From Lamellibrachia columna (taxonomy: Eukaryota > Annelida > Polychaeta > Sabellida > Siboglinidae): a DNA stretch of 64,000 bases. Positions 46,905-60,400 of the stretch are shown here, piece by piece. The translations under genes and the position numbers were made by a program. The number at the start of each line of letters is the position of its first letter. Within the stretch, counting starts at the first letter, position 1. The stretch covers positions 56,962,469 through 57,026,468 of the forward strand of contig OY759268.1 in NCBI GenBank assembly GCA_963662155.1, given 5' to 3'. The notes below the pieces were generated by a model that saw only the letters and a program-made list of their open reading frames with translations, made no database searches and had not been told where the DNA came from.

Positions 46905-46988
46905 TGCAAGTCCAAGAGACCTCTGATCAACTACGACAACAGGCCAGTCAACAGCTGAAAGATGCCACGACAGCCCTGAAGGTGACAG
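46905..46988 (+). CDS. CXorf38-like HEPN protein, exon 7 (last exon traced)
   Basis: 84 nt, phase 1 to 1. Acceptor TGTATTTGTTTTAG, donor ACAG-GTAGGG. With G from exon 6 it reads VQVQETSDQLRQQASQQLKD then ATTALKVT, again helical with heptad-like spacing. If the donor is not used, the frame continues to a TAG at 47054-47056 and would end the protein (RVHSPVLPLGRYSVDREIRY+S). No later exon could be joined with confidence, so the 3' end of the gene is open. Confidence 0.75.
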
Positions 46989-47189
46989 GTAGGGTACATT
47001 CTCCAGTATTACCTTTAGGCAGATATTCCGTAGACCGTGAGATCAGATACAGCTAGTTGACACTCAAGATGAGTCATTTGGTGCTTTGTGTTGATTACGC
47101 TCACAACAGCTCATTATATGATGACAGAACACAGGGTGTCAGCCAGTGTTTTAGTAAAATTGATATAGACATACCTTAGGCTTATGTGT

Positions 47190-47300
47190 GGTACATACGT
47201 AGTCTTGGACTACCAGGTATACAATGTCAAGGACCGTGGACTACTAGATATACAATGTCACAGACCGTGGACAACCAGGTATACAATGTCACGGACTGCG
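47190..47300. repeat. About 31-bp repeat, 3 degenerate copies
   Basis: Copies share GACCGTGGAC(T/A)AC and ATACAATGTCA. Small array between the gene and the large satellite domain. Confidence 0.7.
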
Positions 47301-49498
47301 TAGTCCAGGTGACATTTTCACCGATGTAGCAATCCCTTACAGTTAGACTGGGAGCCAGCCCAGAGCTTTTACTTATGTAAACGACACCAAAACGTTTGAC
47401 CCCAACTGTGCCCAATGCCAGGAATTTGATTTAGGTTTTATCCCTGCCAGCAACATATACCCCCTAGCCCAAATGGCTATCAACCTAAACCCCCTAGTCC
47501 CAATGGTTATCAATCTAAACCCCTAACCCCAATGGTTAACAAACTAAACCCCTAATAACCCATCGAAGGGGGCAAAAAATACATTTGTTTATGTGAATGA
47601 TGACAAGGCTAAGGCAGGGCCAGGTGTGTATATGGGTTCCTTGAGTATGGAGTGACCAATGCCTTCAATCCAAGGTGGGGACTCCCCCTGCCAGCTACCC
47701 CCAAAGGGTGCGAAAAAGGGGACATTTAGTTATGGGATTGACGCCAAAGCTAAAACAGTGTCAACATTTCCATTGGGGTTTCCCAAGAACGGAATGATCA
47801 ATGCCAACTATTATACGCCTTCCCCCAGCCAAAAATCCCCAAATGCTGAGAAAAGGTCATGTATTTATGGGAATGATGCCAAATCTAAAAACAGGTAAAT
47901 AACAATGTCAAGTCTTCCATTTGGTTCCCTGGGTGAGGAATCATGAGTGCCAGGAATTTGATGTAGTCTTCAACAATCTAAGCCCCCTAGCCCCAATGGT
48001 TATCAATATAAACCCCCTAGCCCCAATGGTTATTACTTCCATTTTAATCATTGCAATTTTACGTGTGGATTTCCCATGCCAGCAACCACAAAGGGTACGA
48101 AACAACGGGGTATTTATTGATGAGAATGATGCCAATGTTAAAACATTGTAAAATCTTTTATCGTGGTTCCCTGAGTATGGAATGACCAATGCCAGCAATT
48201 TTAGGTAAGGAATCCCCCTGCCCAAAACCCCCAAATGGTGAGAAAAAGGGGGATTTCATTTGTGGAAATAATGCCAATGCTACAAACAGTGTCAAATGTT
48301 TCATTGGGGCTCCCTGAGTATGGAATGACCAATGCCTTCAATTTTAGGTAGGGATTTCCACTGTCACCAACTCCCAAAGGGAGAGAAAAAGCACACTTAT
48401 TTAATGGATTGATGCAAAGAATAAAATATGTGTAAAATGTTCCCATGCAGTCCCTTAAATATGGAATTACCATTGCCAAACATTTTAGGTGGACCTTCTC
48501 CCTGCCTGAGACAACCAAATGGTGAGAAAAAAGGGGGTATTTATTTTCAGTGGGAATGAAGCCAAGGCTAAAAACATTATCAAATATTCCCTTGGGTTTC
48601 ACTGAGTACGGAATGAGGAATGTCAACAACCTTGCTTTTGGTCTTCCTTCTGCTTGCCTCCTTCAAATTGTGAGAAAAGTATATTTATTTAAAGGAATGG
48701 CCCAAGGGTAAATAACAATGTCACATCTTCTGTTTGTATTCTCTGGGTACGGAATCACCATTTCCAAGAATGTTATGTAGATTTCAGCAACCTAAACCCC
48801 CTAACCCCTGGGGCAAATGTTGACTTTTGGTTCGATGAGTATGAAGTAACCAATGCCAGCAATTTTAGGTGAGGAATCCGCCTGCCAGGAACCAGCAATG
48901 GTGACAAAAATCACAGTTATTTAATGGAATTGTGCAAAGAATAAAAATATTGCCAAATGTTCCCGGGGTTTCCCTGAGTACGTCATGATCAATGGCAGCA
49001 ATTTTAGGTGGGGCCTTCCCCTGCCAGAAACCCCAAAATGGAGAGGAAAAGGGGGTATTTATTTATTGAAATGACACCAATGCTAAAACAGTGTCAAATC
49101 TTTTTTTGTTGGGGTTCCCTGTGTTTAGAATGACCAATGCCTGCCAGGAACCAGCAATGGGTGACAAAAATTACAGTTATGTAAAGGAATTGTACAAACA
49201 ATAAAAATATTGCCAAATATTCGCGGTGTTTCCCTGAGTACAGGATGATCAATGGCAGCCATTTTAGGTGGGGCCTTCCCCTGCCAGAAACCCCAAAATA
49301 GAGAGGAAAAGGGGGTATTTATCCATGGCTAAGAACTGTGTCAACACTTCCCTGAGGGTTCCCTGAGTGTGGAATGACCACCGGCAACAACTTTTGGCTG
49401 GCATTCCCCTGCCAGCCCCAAGGGTAAATAACAGTGTCACTCCATTTGGGTCCCTGAGTATGGAATGACCAATACCAGGACATTGATATAGACTTCAG

Positions 49499-49978
49499 CA
49501 ACCTAAACCCCCTAGCCCCAGTGGTTATCAACCTAAACCCCCTAGCCCCAGTGGTTATCAACCTAAACCCCCTAGCCCCAGTGGTTATCAACCTAAACCC
49601 CCTAGCCACAGTGGTTATCAACCTAAACCCCCTAGCCCCAGTGGTTATCAACCTAAACCCCCTAGCCCCAGTGGTTATCAACCTAAACCCCCTAGCCACA
49701 GTGGTTATCAACCTAAACCCCCTAGCCCCAGTGGTTATCAACCTAAACCCCCTAGCCCCAGTGGTTATCAACCTAAACCCCCTAGCCCCAGTGGTTATCA
49801 ACCTAAACCCCCTAGCCACAGTGGTTATCAACCTAAACCCCCTAGCCCCAGTGGTTATCAACCTAAACCCCCTAGCCCCAGTGGTTATCAACCTAAACCC
49901 CTTAGCCCCAGTGGTTATCAACCTAAACCCCCTAGCCCCAGTGGTTATCAACCTAAACCCCCTAGCTCCAGTGGTTAC
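49499..49978. repeat. 30-bp C-rich tandem repeat, about 16 copies, nested in the satellite
   Basis: Unit CCTAAACCCCCTAGCCCCAG then TGGTTATCAA. The minus strand has G-runs GGGG and GGGGG separated by 3 bases in every unit. Variants TAGCCACAG recur about every 120-180 bp. Both strands stay open because the unit is ten codons without stops. Confidence 0.96.
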
Positions 49979-51944
49979 TATTTTTATTCTAATCATCATA
50001 TATACATCATTTATGCCCCTGATATCACCCATCGAAGGGGGCAAAAAGTACATTTATTTATGGGAATGACACCAACGCTAAAACACAATGTCAAATCTTT
50101 CACTGGAGTTCCGTGAGTACATAATGACCAATACAAACAATTTTAGATGGGGCCTTCCCCCAGTCACCAACCCCATAAGGGTGCAAAAAAGGCGACATTT
50201 GTTTTTGGAAATGACACCAGTGCTAAAAACAGTGTCAACTCTTTCGTTGAGCTTCTCTGAATATGGAATGACCAATGACAGCAACTTTAGGTGGGGATTC
50301 CCCCTGCCAGGAACCCCCAAAGGGTGCAAAATATGGTATTTATTTATGGGAATGTAGCCAACGCTAAAAACAGTGTCAAATCTTTCACTGGAGTTTCGTG
50401 AGTACAGAATGACCAATACAAAACAATTTAGGTGGGTCCTTCCCCCTGTCACCAATCCATAAGGATGTGAAAAAGGGGGCATATGTTTTTGGAAATTACA
50501 CCAATGCTATAAACAGTGTCAAATCTTTCATTGGGGTTCCATGTGTTTGGAATGATCAATGCGTGCAATTTTATGCGGGGGATTTCCCCTGCCAGCAACC
50601 CCCAAAGGATGCCAAAACGGAGGCATTTATTCATGGGAATGATTCCAATGCTAAACGCAGTTTCAAATATTTCATTGGGGTTCCCTGAGTACGGAATGAT
50701 CAATGTCAATAATCTTAGGTGGGGATTCCCCCTGCAACGAACCCGGGTGAGAAAAAGGAAACTTATTGAATGGAATGATGTGAACAATAAAAATGTTCCC
50801 AGTGGGGTCCCATGAGTATAGATCATAGGGTATGTAAATAGAGGGTATATATTTATGGAAAAAACGCCAACGTTAAAAACAATGTCAACTCTTTTAATGG
50901 TTTTCCCTGAGTATAGACTGCATAATACCTTCAATTTTGGGTGGGGATTCCCTCTGCTAGCAAACCTCAAAGGGTGCAAAAAAGGGGGTATTTATTTGTG
51001 CGGATGACGCCTATGCTAAGACATTGTCAAATCTTTCATTGTGGTTCCTTGTGTATGGAATTACCAATGCTTGCAATTTTAAATGGGGGATTTCCCCTGC
51101 CAGCAACCCCCAAATAGTGAGAAAAGGGGACATTTATGGGAATAATGCCAAATAAAAATGATAGGAATGTAGTCAGTCCGTCAGTGCGGTCCCCTGAGTA
51201 TGGAATGACCAATGTCAACAATTTTAGTTTGGGCCTTCCCCTGTCAGCAACCCCCTAAGGGTGCAAAAAAGGGGGGTATTTATTTATGTAAATGATGCCA
51301 ATGCTAAAAACAGTGTGCAATCTTTTACTGAGCTTCCCTGAATATGGAATGACCAATAACAGCAACTTTAGGTGAGGATTCCCACTGCCAGCATCCCCCA
51401 AAGAGTGCAAAAGACAGTATTTATTGATGGGAATGTAGCCAAAGCTAAAAACAGTGTCAAATCTTTCCCTGGGACTCCCTGAGTATGGAATGACCAATGA
51501 CTTCAATTTTAGGTAGGGTTCCCCCCGCTAGTAACAACAAAAGGGTTAGAAAAAACAAACTTATTTAATGGAATGATGCGAATTATAACAACAGTGTCAA
51601 ATGTTCACTTCGGGTCGCATGAGTATGGAATTACATACCAGCAATTTCAGGTGAGTCTTCTGTTGCCAGAAACCCGCAAATGGTGAGAAAAAGTGGGCAT
51701 TGATTTTTTATTATGGAAATTATGGCAAGGCTAAAAACTATCAAATTGTCCCTTGGGGTCCCCTATGTACAGAATGACCAATGCCAACAATTTTAGATGG
51801 GGCCTTCCCCTTGCCAGCGACCCTGAAAGGGTGAGGAAAGGATATTAATTTAAAAGAATGGTCCCCAAGGGTAAATAACAGTTACATCTTCCATTTGGGT
51901 TCCCTGAGTATGGAATGACCAATACCAGGACATTTATACAGGCT

Positions 51945-52517
51945 TCAGCAACCTAAACCCCTAGCCCCAGTGGTTATCAACCTAAACCCCCTAGCCCCAG
52001 TGGTTATCAACCTAAACCCCCTAGCCCCAGTGGTTATCAACCTAAACCCCCTAGCCCCAGTGGTTATCAACCTAAACCCCCTAGCCCCAGTGGTTATCAA
52101 CCTAAACCCTCTAGCCCCAGTGGTTATCAAACTAAACCCCCTAGCCCCAGTGGTTATCAATCTAAACCCCTAGCCCCAGTGGTTATCAATCTAAACCCTC
52201 TAGCCCCAGTGGTTATCAAACTAAACCCCCTAGCCCCAGTGGTTATCAAATTAAACCCCCTAGCCCCAGTGGTTATCAACCTAAACCCCCTAGCCCCAGT
52301 GGTTATCAATCTAAACCCCTAGCCCCAGTGGTTATCAATCTAAACCCCTAGCCCCAGTGGTTATCAACCTAAACCCCCTAGCCCCAGTGGTTATCAAACT
52401 AAACCCCCTAGCCCCAGTGGTTATCAACCTAAACCCTCTAGCCCCAGTGGTTATCAGTCTAAACCCCCTAGCCCCAGTGGTTATCAACCTAAACCCTCTA
52501 GCCCCAGTGGTTATTAT
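51945..52517. repeat. 30-bp C-rich tandem repeat, second array, about 19 copies
   Basis: Same unit as 49499-49978 with a few 29-bp units (CTAAACCCCTAG) that shift frame. It is followed by the same tail (TTCTAATCATC, then ATCACCCATCGAAG), showing that array plus tail is one repeating module. Short remnants of one to four units sit at 47455-47550, 47970-48030, 48790, 53850-53870, 55925 and 57278. Confidence 0.96.
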
Positions 52518-55500
52518 TTACATTCTAATCATCATGGATACATCATATAGGCATCTGAAATCACCCATCGAAGTTGGAAAGTACACTTATTGATGGGAAT
52601 GATTCCAAGGCTAAAAGCCGGTCCAAGTGTCCCTATGGGTTTCCTGAGTATTGCATGACTAATGCCTTAAATTTTAGGTGGGGATTCCCCCTGCTACCAA
52701 CCCCAAAGGGTGCGAACAATGGAGCATTTATTTATGGGAATGACGCCAATGCTAAAAACAGTGTCAAATCTTTCACTGGTACAGAATGACCAATACAAAC
52801 CATTTTAGGTGGGCCCTTCCCCTGTCACCAATCCCCTAAAGGTGCGAAAAAGGGAGCATTTATTTATGGAAATGACACCAGTGCTGAAAACTGTCAAATC
52901 TTTTATTGAGTTTCCCTGGATATGGAATGACCAACAACAACAATTTTAGGTGGGAATTCCCCCGCCAGCAACCCCCAAACGGTGTGAAAAGGGGACATTT
53001 ATTGATGGGAATGTTTCCAACGCTAAAAACAATGTCACATTTTTTATTGGGGTTTCCTGAGAAAGGAATAACCAATGAAACAAATTGTAGGTGGGATCCC
53101 CACTGCCCGCAACCCCCAGAGGGTTGAGAAAAAGCACACTTATTTAATGGAATGATGCTAAGGATAACAACAGTGTCAAATGTTCCCGTGGGGTCCCATG
53201 AGTATGGACCAAAGGGTGCGAAAAAGAGGGCATTTATTATGAGTATGGACTGACTAATGCCTTAAATTTTAGGTGGGGATTTCCCATGCTAGCAACCCCC
53301 ACAGGGTGCAAAAAGGGGGTATTTATTCAAAGGAATTACGCTAACGCTAAACATTGTCAAATCTATCATAGCGGTTCTCTGAATATGGAATGATCAATGA
53401 CATACATTTTTGTGGGGGATTCCCCAGCCAGAAACTCCCAAGGGGTGCGAAAAAGGGGGCCTTTACTCATGGGTATGGTGAAGAAAAAAAACAGTGTCAA
53501 ATATTTCATTAGCATTCCCTGAGTATATAATGACCAATGGCAGCAAACTTAGGTGGCGAATTCCCACTGCCAGAAATCTCCAAATGGTGATAAAAGGGGT
53601 AATTTATTTATGGGAATGACGCCAAGGGTAAACACTAGGCTAAGTGTTGTCTTGGAGTTCCCTGAGTATAAAATGACCAATACCAGCAATTTTATTAGAG
53701 GAATCCCCCTGCCAGCCACCCCAAAATGGTGAGAAAATGATTTTTATTTAAAAGAATGGCCCTAAGGGTAAATAACAGTGTCGCATCTTCCGTTTGGGTT
53801 CCCTGAGTATGGAATGACCAATACCAGGATATTGATATAGGCTTCAGTAACCTAAACCCCCTGGCCCCAGTGGTTATTACTTACATTCTAATCATCGTGG
53901 ATTTATGCCCTCTAAATCACCAATCGAAGGGGGCAAAAACGTACATTTATTTACGGGAATGATGCCAAGGCTAAAAGCAGGTCTAAGTCTGAGTACTGGA
54001 TGTCTAATGCCTTAAATTTTAGGTTGGGAATCCCTCTGCTAGCAATCCCCAAAGGGTGTGAATTTTTTTTTTATTTATGGGAATGACGCCAACGCCAAAA
54101 ACAGTGTCAAATCTTTCACTGGAGTTCCATGAGCACAGAATGACCAATGGCTTCAATTTTAGATAGGGCTTCCCCTGCCAGCAACAACAAAAACACACTT
54201 ATTTAATGGAATGACGCGAAGGATAACAAAAGTGTCAAATGTACCCGTGGGATCCCATGAGTATGGACCAAAAAGTGCATAAAAAGAGGATATCTATTTA
54301 TGCCAGCGCTAAGACATCGTCAAATCTTTCATTGTAGTTCCCTGAGTATGGAATGACCAATGACAGCAATTTTTTGTGGGGGATTCCCCTGCCAGGAACT
54401 CATAAGGGGTGTAAAAAATGGGGCATCAATTCATGGGTATGATGCCAACGTTAAAAGGAGTGTCAAATATTTCATTAGGGTTCCCTGAGTATGGAATGAC
54501 CAGTGGCAGCAATCTTAATTGGGACCTTCCTGCTGCTAGATACCACCAAGTAGTGAGAAAAAGGGGGCATTTATTTATGGGAATAACGCCAAGGCTAAAA
54601 GCTGGGCCAAGTGTTGCCTGAGTATGAAACGACCAATGCCAGCAATTTTATTTGAGGAATTCCCACTGCCAGCAACCCCCAAAGGGTGCGAAAAAGTGGG
54701 CATTTATTTATGGAAATTATTCCAATGTTAAAAACCGTGTGAAATCTTTTTTGTAGGAGTTCCCTGAGTATGGAATGTCCACTCCAATTTTAGGTGTGGG
54801 ATTCCTGTGGTAGTAACCCCCAAAGGGTGCGAAAAAGGGGGCATTTATTTATGGGATTGACACCAACGCTAAAACTGTGTCAAATCTTTCATTGGGGTTC
54901 CCTGTGTATGGAATGACCAATGCCTGCAATTTTACATGGGGAATTTCCCCTGCCAGCAACCCCCAAACGGTGCCAAAACGGAGACATTTATTCATGGGAA
55001 TAATTCCAATGCTAATGCTTTGGGGTTCCCTGAATACGGAATGACTAATGTCAACAATCTTAGGTGAGGATTCCCCCTGCCAGGAACCAAAAAAGTTTGA
55101 AAAAGGACACTTATTTAATGTAATGATGCGAACAATGAAAATATTGCCAAACGTTCCTGTGGGGTTCCCTGAGTACGGAATGACCAATGCCAGCATTTTT
55201 GGTGGTGGATTCCCAGGGTAGCAACCCCCAAAGGGTGCAAAAAGGGGGTATTTATTGATGGGAATGACGCCAATGCTAAAACATCATCTAATCTTTTATT
55301 GCAGTTCCTGAGTATGGAATGACCAATGAGAGACATTTTTCGTGGGGATTTCCCCTGCCAACAACCACAAAGGGTGCGAAAAAAGTTGGAATTTATTAAT
55401 GGAAATGAAGCCAATGCTAAATAGAGTGTAACATTTTTCATTTGGTTTCCCTGAGTATGGAATGACCAATGCCAGCAATTTTAGGTGAGGAATCCCCCTG

Positions 55501-57469
55501 CCAGAAGCCCCCACCCAAATGGTGAGAAAAAGGGGGCATTTATTTATGGGAATGATGCCAATGCTAAAAACAGTGTCAACTGTTCCCAAGCGGTCCCATG
55601 ACTACTGAATGACTAATGCCAACAATTTTTGGTTGGCCTTCCTCTTGCCAGAAATCCCCAAATGGTGAGAAAAAGGGGGCATTGATTTGTTATGGGTATG
55701 GTGCCATAGCTAAAAACAGTATCATATCTTCCCTTTGGGGTCCCTGAGTACGGAATGAACAATGCCAAAAACCTTAGGTTGGGCCTTCCTCCTGCTTGCC
55801 ACTCCCAATGGGTGAGAGAAGGATAGTTATGAAAAGGAATGGCCCCCAAGGTTAAATAAAATCTTCTGTTTGTTTTCCCTGGGTACGGAATCACCATTGC
55901 CAAGAATGTTATGTAGGCTTCAGCAACCTAAACCCCCCTGGCCCATGGGTGAAATATTTCGTTGGGGTTCCCTGGGTACGGAATGACCAATGCCAACAAT
56001 TTTAAGTAGGGGATTCCCCCTGCCAGGAACCTGCAAAGGGTGAGAAAAAAGGACACTTACTTAATGGAATGGTGTGAAGAATAAAAATATTGCCAAATGT
56101 TCCTGTGGGGTTCCCTGAGTATGGGATGACTAATGGGAACAATTTTAGGTGGGGCCTTCCCCTGCCAGAAACCCCCAAATGGTGAGAAAAAGGGGATATT
56201 TGTTGATGGCAATGATGCCAAGGCTAAGAACAGTGTCAAACCTTCTCTGAGGGTTCTCTGAGTGTGGCATGACCAACACTAACAACTTTTGGTTGGCGTT
56301 CCTCTTGCCAGCCTCCCAGAATCATCGTGGGTACATCATTTATGCACCCGAAATCACTCATCGAAGGGGACAAAAAAGTAAATTTATTTATGGGAATGTG
56401 TCAAGGCAAAAAGCAGGTCCAAGTGTTCCCTAGGGGTTCCCTGAATATGGACTGACTAATGCCTTAAATTTTCAGCTGGGATTCCCCCTGCTAGCAATCC
56501 CTAAAGGGTGCAACAAAGGGGCATTTATTTATGGAAATGATGCCATAACTAAAAAAGTGTCAAGTCTTTCATTGAGCTTCCCTGAATTTGGAATTACCCC
56601 AAAATCACCCATAAAAGGAAAACAATACAATTTATGGGGATGATGCCTAGGCTAAGAGCAAGTCCAAGTGTTCCCAAGGGGTTTCCTGACTATTGCATGG
56701 CTAATGCCTTACATTTTATGTGTGGATTCCCCCTGCTGGCAATTTCCAAAGGGTGCGAAAAGGGGCGCATTTAGTTATGGGAATGACGCCAACGCTAAGA
56801 ACAGAACTCTTTCACTGGAGTTCCGTGAGTACAGAATAAGCAATAAAAACAATTTTAGGTGGGGCCTTCCCCTGTCGCCAATCCCCTAGGGGTGCAAAAA
56901 GTTGGCATTTGTTTTGGGAAATGACACTAATGTTAAAGACAGTGTAAAACTTTCATTGAGCTTCCATGAATACGGAATGACCAGTGCCTTAAATTTTAGG
57001 TAGGGAATCCCCCTGTCAGCAACTAAAAAGGGAAAATTTATTTATGGTAATGACACGAATGCTAAAAACAGGGTCATATTTTTCAGTTGGATTCCCTGAC
57101 TATAGAGTGAACAGTGTCAGCAAGTTTTGGTGGGGGATTCCTCCACCAGCAACTCCCAAAGGGTGAGAAAAAGGACACTTATTAAATGGAATGATGCGAA
57201 TAATAAAAATGGGGTTCCCTGAGTACAGACTGACCAATGCCAGCAATTTTATGTGGGTTTTATCCCCTCCAGCAACTTGAACCCCCTGGCTCCAGCGGTT
57301 ATTACTTCCATCCTAGTCACCGTGGATACATCATTTGACCGACCAGTGATGAGAAGAATCTTTACAAAAACACAACATTGCTTGGTTGTGACAAACATTT
57401 TAATACTATCAAGTTATTGAAATAAACAGCTTGTTCATTCCAGTAATGAAAATAAAAACCGCAAAAAAC

Positions 57470-60400
57470 CATGAGTTGGACCGACACAGTGCCGACACTA
57501 CTATACTTGTTGAAAGGTTATGAGTTGGAATGACACAGTGCCGACACTACTATACTTGCTGAAAGGTTATGAGATTGAATGACACAGTGCCAACACTACT
57601 ATATTTGTTGAAAGGTTATGAGTTGGAATGACACAGTGCCGACACTACTATACTTGTTGAAAGGTTATGAATTGGACCGACACAGTGCCGACACTACTAT
57701 ACTTGCTGAAAGGTTATGAGATTGAATGACACAGTGCCAACACTACTATACTTGTTGAAAGGTTATGAGTTGGAATGACACAGTGCCGACACTACTATAC
57801 TTGTTGAAAGGTTATGAGTTGGAATGACACAGTGCCGACACTACTATACTTGCTGAAAGGTTATGAGTTGGAATGACACAGTGCCGACACTACTATACTT
57901 GCTGAAAGGTTATGAGTTCGAACGACACAGTGCCGACACTACTATACTTGCTGAAAGGTTATGAGTTGGAACGACACAGTGCCAACACTACTATACTTGT
58001 TGAAAGGTTATGAGTTGGAACGACACAGTGCCGACACTACTATACTTGTTGAAAGGTTATGAGTTGGAACGACACAGTGCCGACACTACTATACTTGCTG
58101 AAAGGTTATGAGTTGGAATGACACAGTGCCGACACTACTATACTTGCTGAAAGGTTATGAGTTCGAACGACACAGTGCCGACACTACTATACTTGCTGAA
58201 AGGTTATGAGTTGGAACGACACAGTGCCAACACTACTATACTTGCTGAAAGGTTATGAGTTGGAACGACACAGTGCCGACACTACTATACTTGTTGAAAG
58301 GTTATGAGTTGGAACGACACAGTGCCGACACTACTATACTTGTTGAAAGGTTATGAGTTGGAACGACACAGTGCCGACACTACTATACTTGTTGAAAGGT
58401 TATGAGTTGGAATGACACAGTGCCAACACTACTATACTTGTTGAAAGGTTATGAGTTGGAATGACACAGTGCTGACACTACTATACTTGTTGAAAGGTTA
58501 TGAGTTGGAATGACACAGTGCCGACACTACTATACTCGTTGAAAGGTTATGAGTTGGAATGACACAGTGCCGACACTACTATACTTGCTGAAAGGTTATG
58601 AGATGGAATTACACAGTGCCAACACTACTATACTTGCTGAAAGGTTATGAGTTGGAATGACACAGTGCCGACACTACTATACTTGTTGAAAGGTTATGAG
58701 TTGGAACGACACAGTGCCGACACTACTATACTTGCTGAAAGGTTATGAGTTGGAACGACACAGTGCCAACACTACTATACTTGCTGAAAGGTTATGAGTT
58801 GGAACGACACAGTGCCAACACTACTATACTTGCTGAAAGGTTATGAGTTCGAACGACACAGTGCCGACACTACTATACTTGCTGAAAGGTTATGAGTTGG
58901 AACGACACAGTGCCGACACTACTATACTTGTTGAAAGGTTATGAGTTGGACCGACACAGTGCCGACACTACTATGCTTGTTGAAAGGTTATGAGTTGGAA
59001 TGACACAGTGCCGACACTACTATACTTGTTGAAAGGTTATGAGTTGGAATGACACAGTGCCGACACTACTATGCTTGCTGAAAGGTTATGAGTTGGAATG
59101 ACACAGTGCCGACACTACTATACTTGTTAAAAGTTATGAGTTGAAACGACACAGTGCCGACACTACTATGCTTGTTGAAAGGTTATGAGTTGGAATGACA
59201 CAGTGCCGACACTACTATACTTGTTGAAAGGTTATGAGTTGGAATGACACAGTGCCGACACTACTATACTTGTTGAAAGGTTATGAGTTGGAATGACACA
59301 GTGCCGACACTACTATACTTGTTAAAAGTTATGAGTTGGAATGACACAGTGCCGACACTACTATACTTGTTAAAAGTTATGAGTTGAAACGACACAGTGC
59401 CGACACTACTATGCTTGTTGAAAGGTTATGAGTTGGAATGACACAGTGCCGACACTACTATACTTGTTGAAAGGTTATGAGTTGGAATGACACAGTGCCG
59501 ACACTACTATACTTGTTGAAAGGTTATGAGTTGGAATGACACAGTGCCGACACTACTATACTTGTTAAAAGTTATGAGTTGGAATGACACAGTGCCGACA
59601 CTACTATACTTGTTAAAAGTTATGAGTTGAAACGACACAGTGCCGACACTACTATGCTTGCTGAAAGGTTATGAGTTGGAACGACACAGTGCCGACACTA
59701 CTATACTTGTTGAAAGGTTATGAGTTGGACCGACACAGTGCCGACACTACTATGCTTGTTGAAAGGTTATGAGTTGGAATGACACAGTGCCGACACTACT
59801 ATACTTGTTGAAAGGTTATGAGTTGGAATGACACAGTGCCGACACTACTATACTTGTTGAAAGGTTATGAGTTGGAATGACACAGTGCCGACACTACTAT
59901 ACTTGTTGAAAGGTTATGAGTTGGAATGACACAGTGCCGACACTACTATACTTGTTGAAAGGTTATGAGTTGGAATGACACAGTGCCGACACTACTATAC
60001 TTGTTAAAAGTTATGAGTTGGAATGACACAGTGCCGACACTACTATACTTGCTGAAAGGTTATGAGATGGAATTACACAGTGCCAACACTACTATACTTG
60101 CTGAAAGGTTATGAGTTGGAACGACACAGTGCCAACACTACTATACTTGCTGAAAGGTTATGAGTTGGAACGACACAGTGCCAACACTACTATACTTGCT
60201 GAAAGGTTATGAGTTCGAACGACACAGTGCCAACACTACTATACTTGTTGAAAGGTTATGAGTTCGAACGATACAGTGCCGACACTACTATACTTGCTGA
60301 AAGGTTATGAGTTGGAACGACACAGTGCCAACACTACTATGCTTGTTGAAAGGTTATGAGTTGGAACGACACAGTGCCGACACTACTATACTTGTTGAAA

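Larger units (their letters stand above)
47440..57335. repeat. Degenerate satellite of about 145 bp, roughly 60 monomers
   Basis: Monomers repeatedly show TTCCCTGAGTATGGAATGAC, CAATGCCAGCAATTTTAGGT, CCCCCTGCCAGCAACCCCCA, GGTGCGAAAAAGGGGGCATT and TTATTTATGGGAATGACGCC. Divergence and indels are far higher than in the other arrays, so it is older or less homogenised. Blocks of 30-bp repeats and a conserved tail (CACCCATCGAAGGGGGCAAA) recur inside at about 47.5, 50.0, 52.55, 53.9 and 56.35 kb. Many short ORFs crossing it are monomer shadows. Confidence 0.93.

Noticed and set aside
49499..52517. Telomere-like or interstitial telomeric repeat (CCTAAACCCC)
   Set aside because: The unit is 30 bp with other sequence in it; animal telomeric TTAGGG does not occur in tandem here.
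49319..52593. Repeat ORFs with LNPLAPVVIN or GFRLITTGAR units
   Set aside because: Ten-codon repeat units of the 30-bp array, open on both strands.
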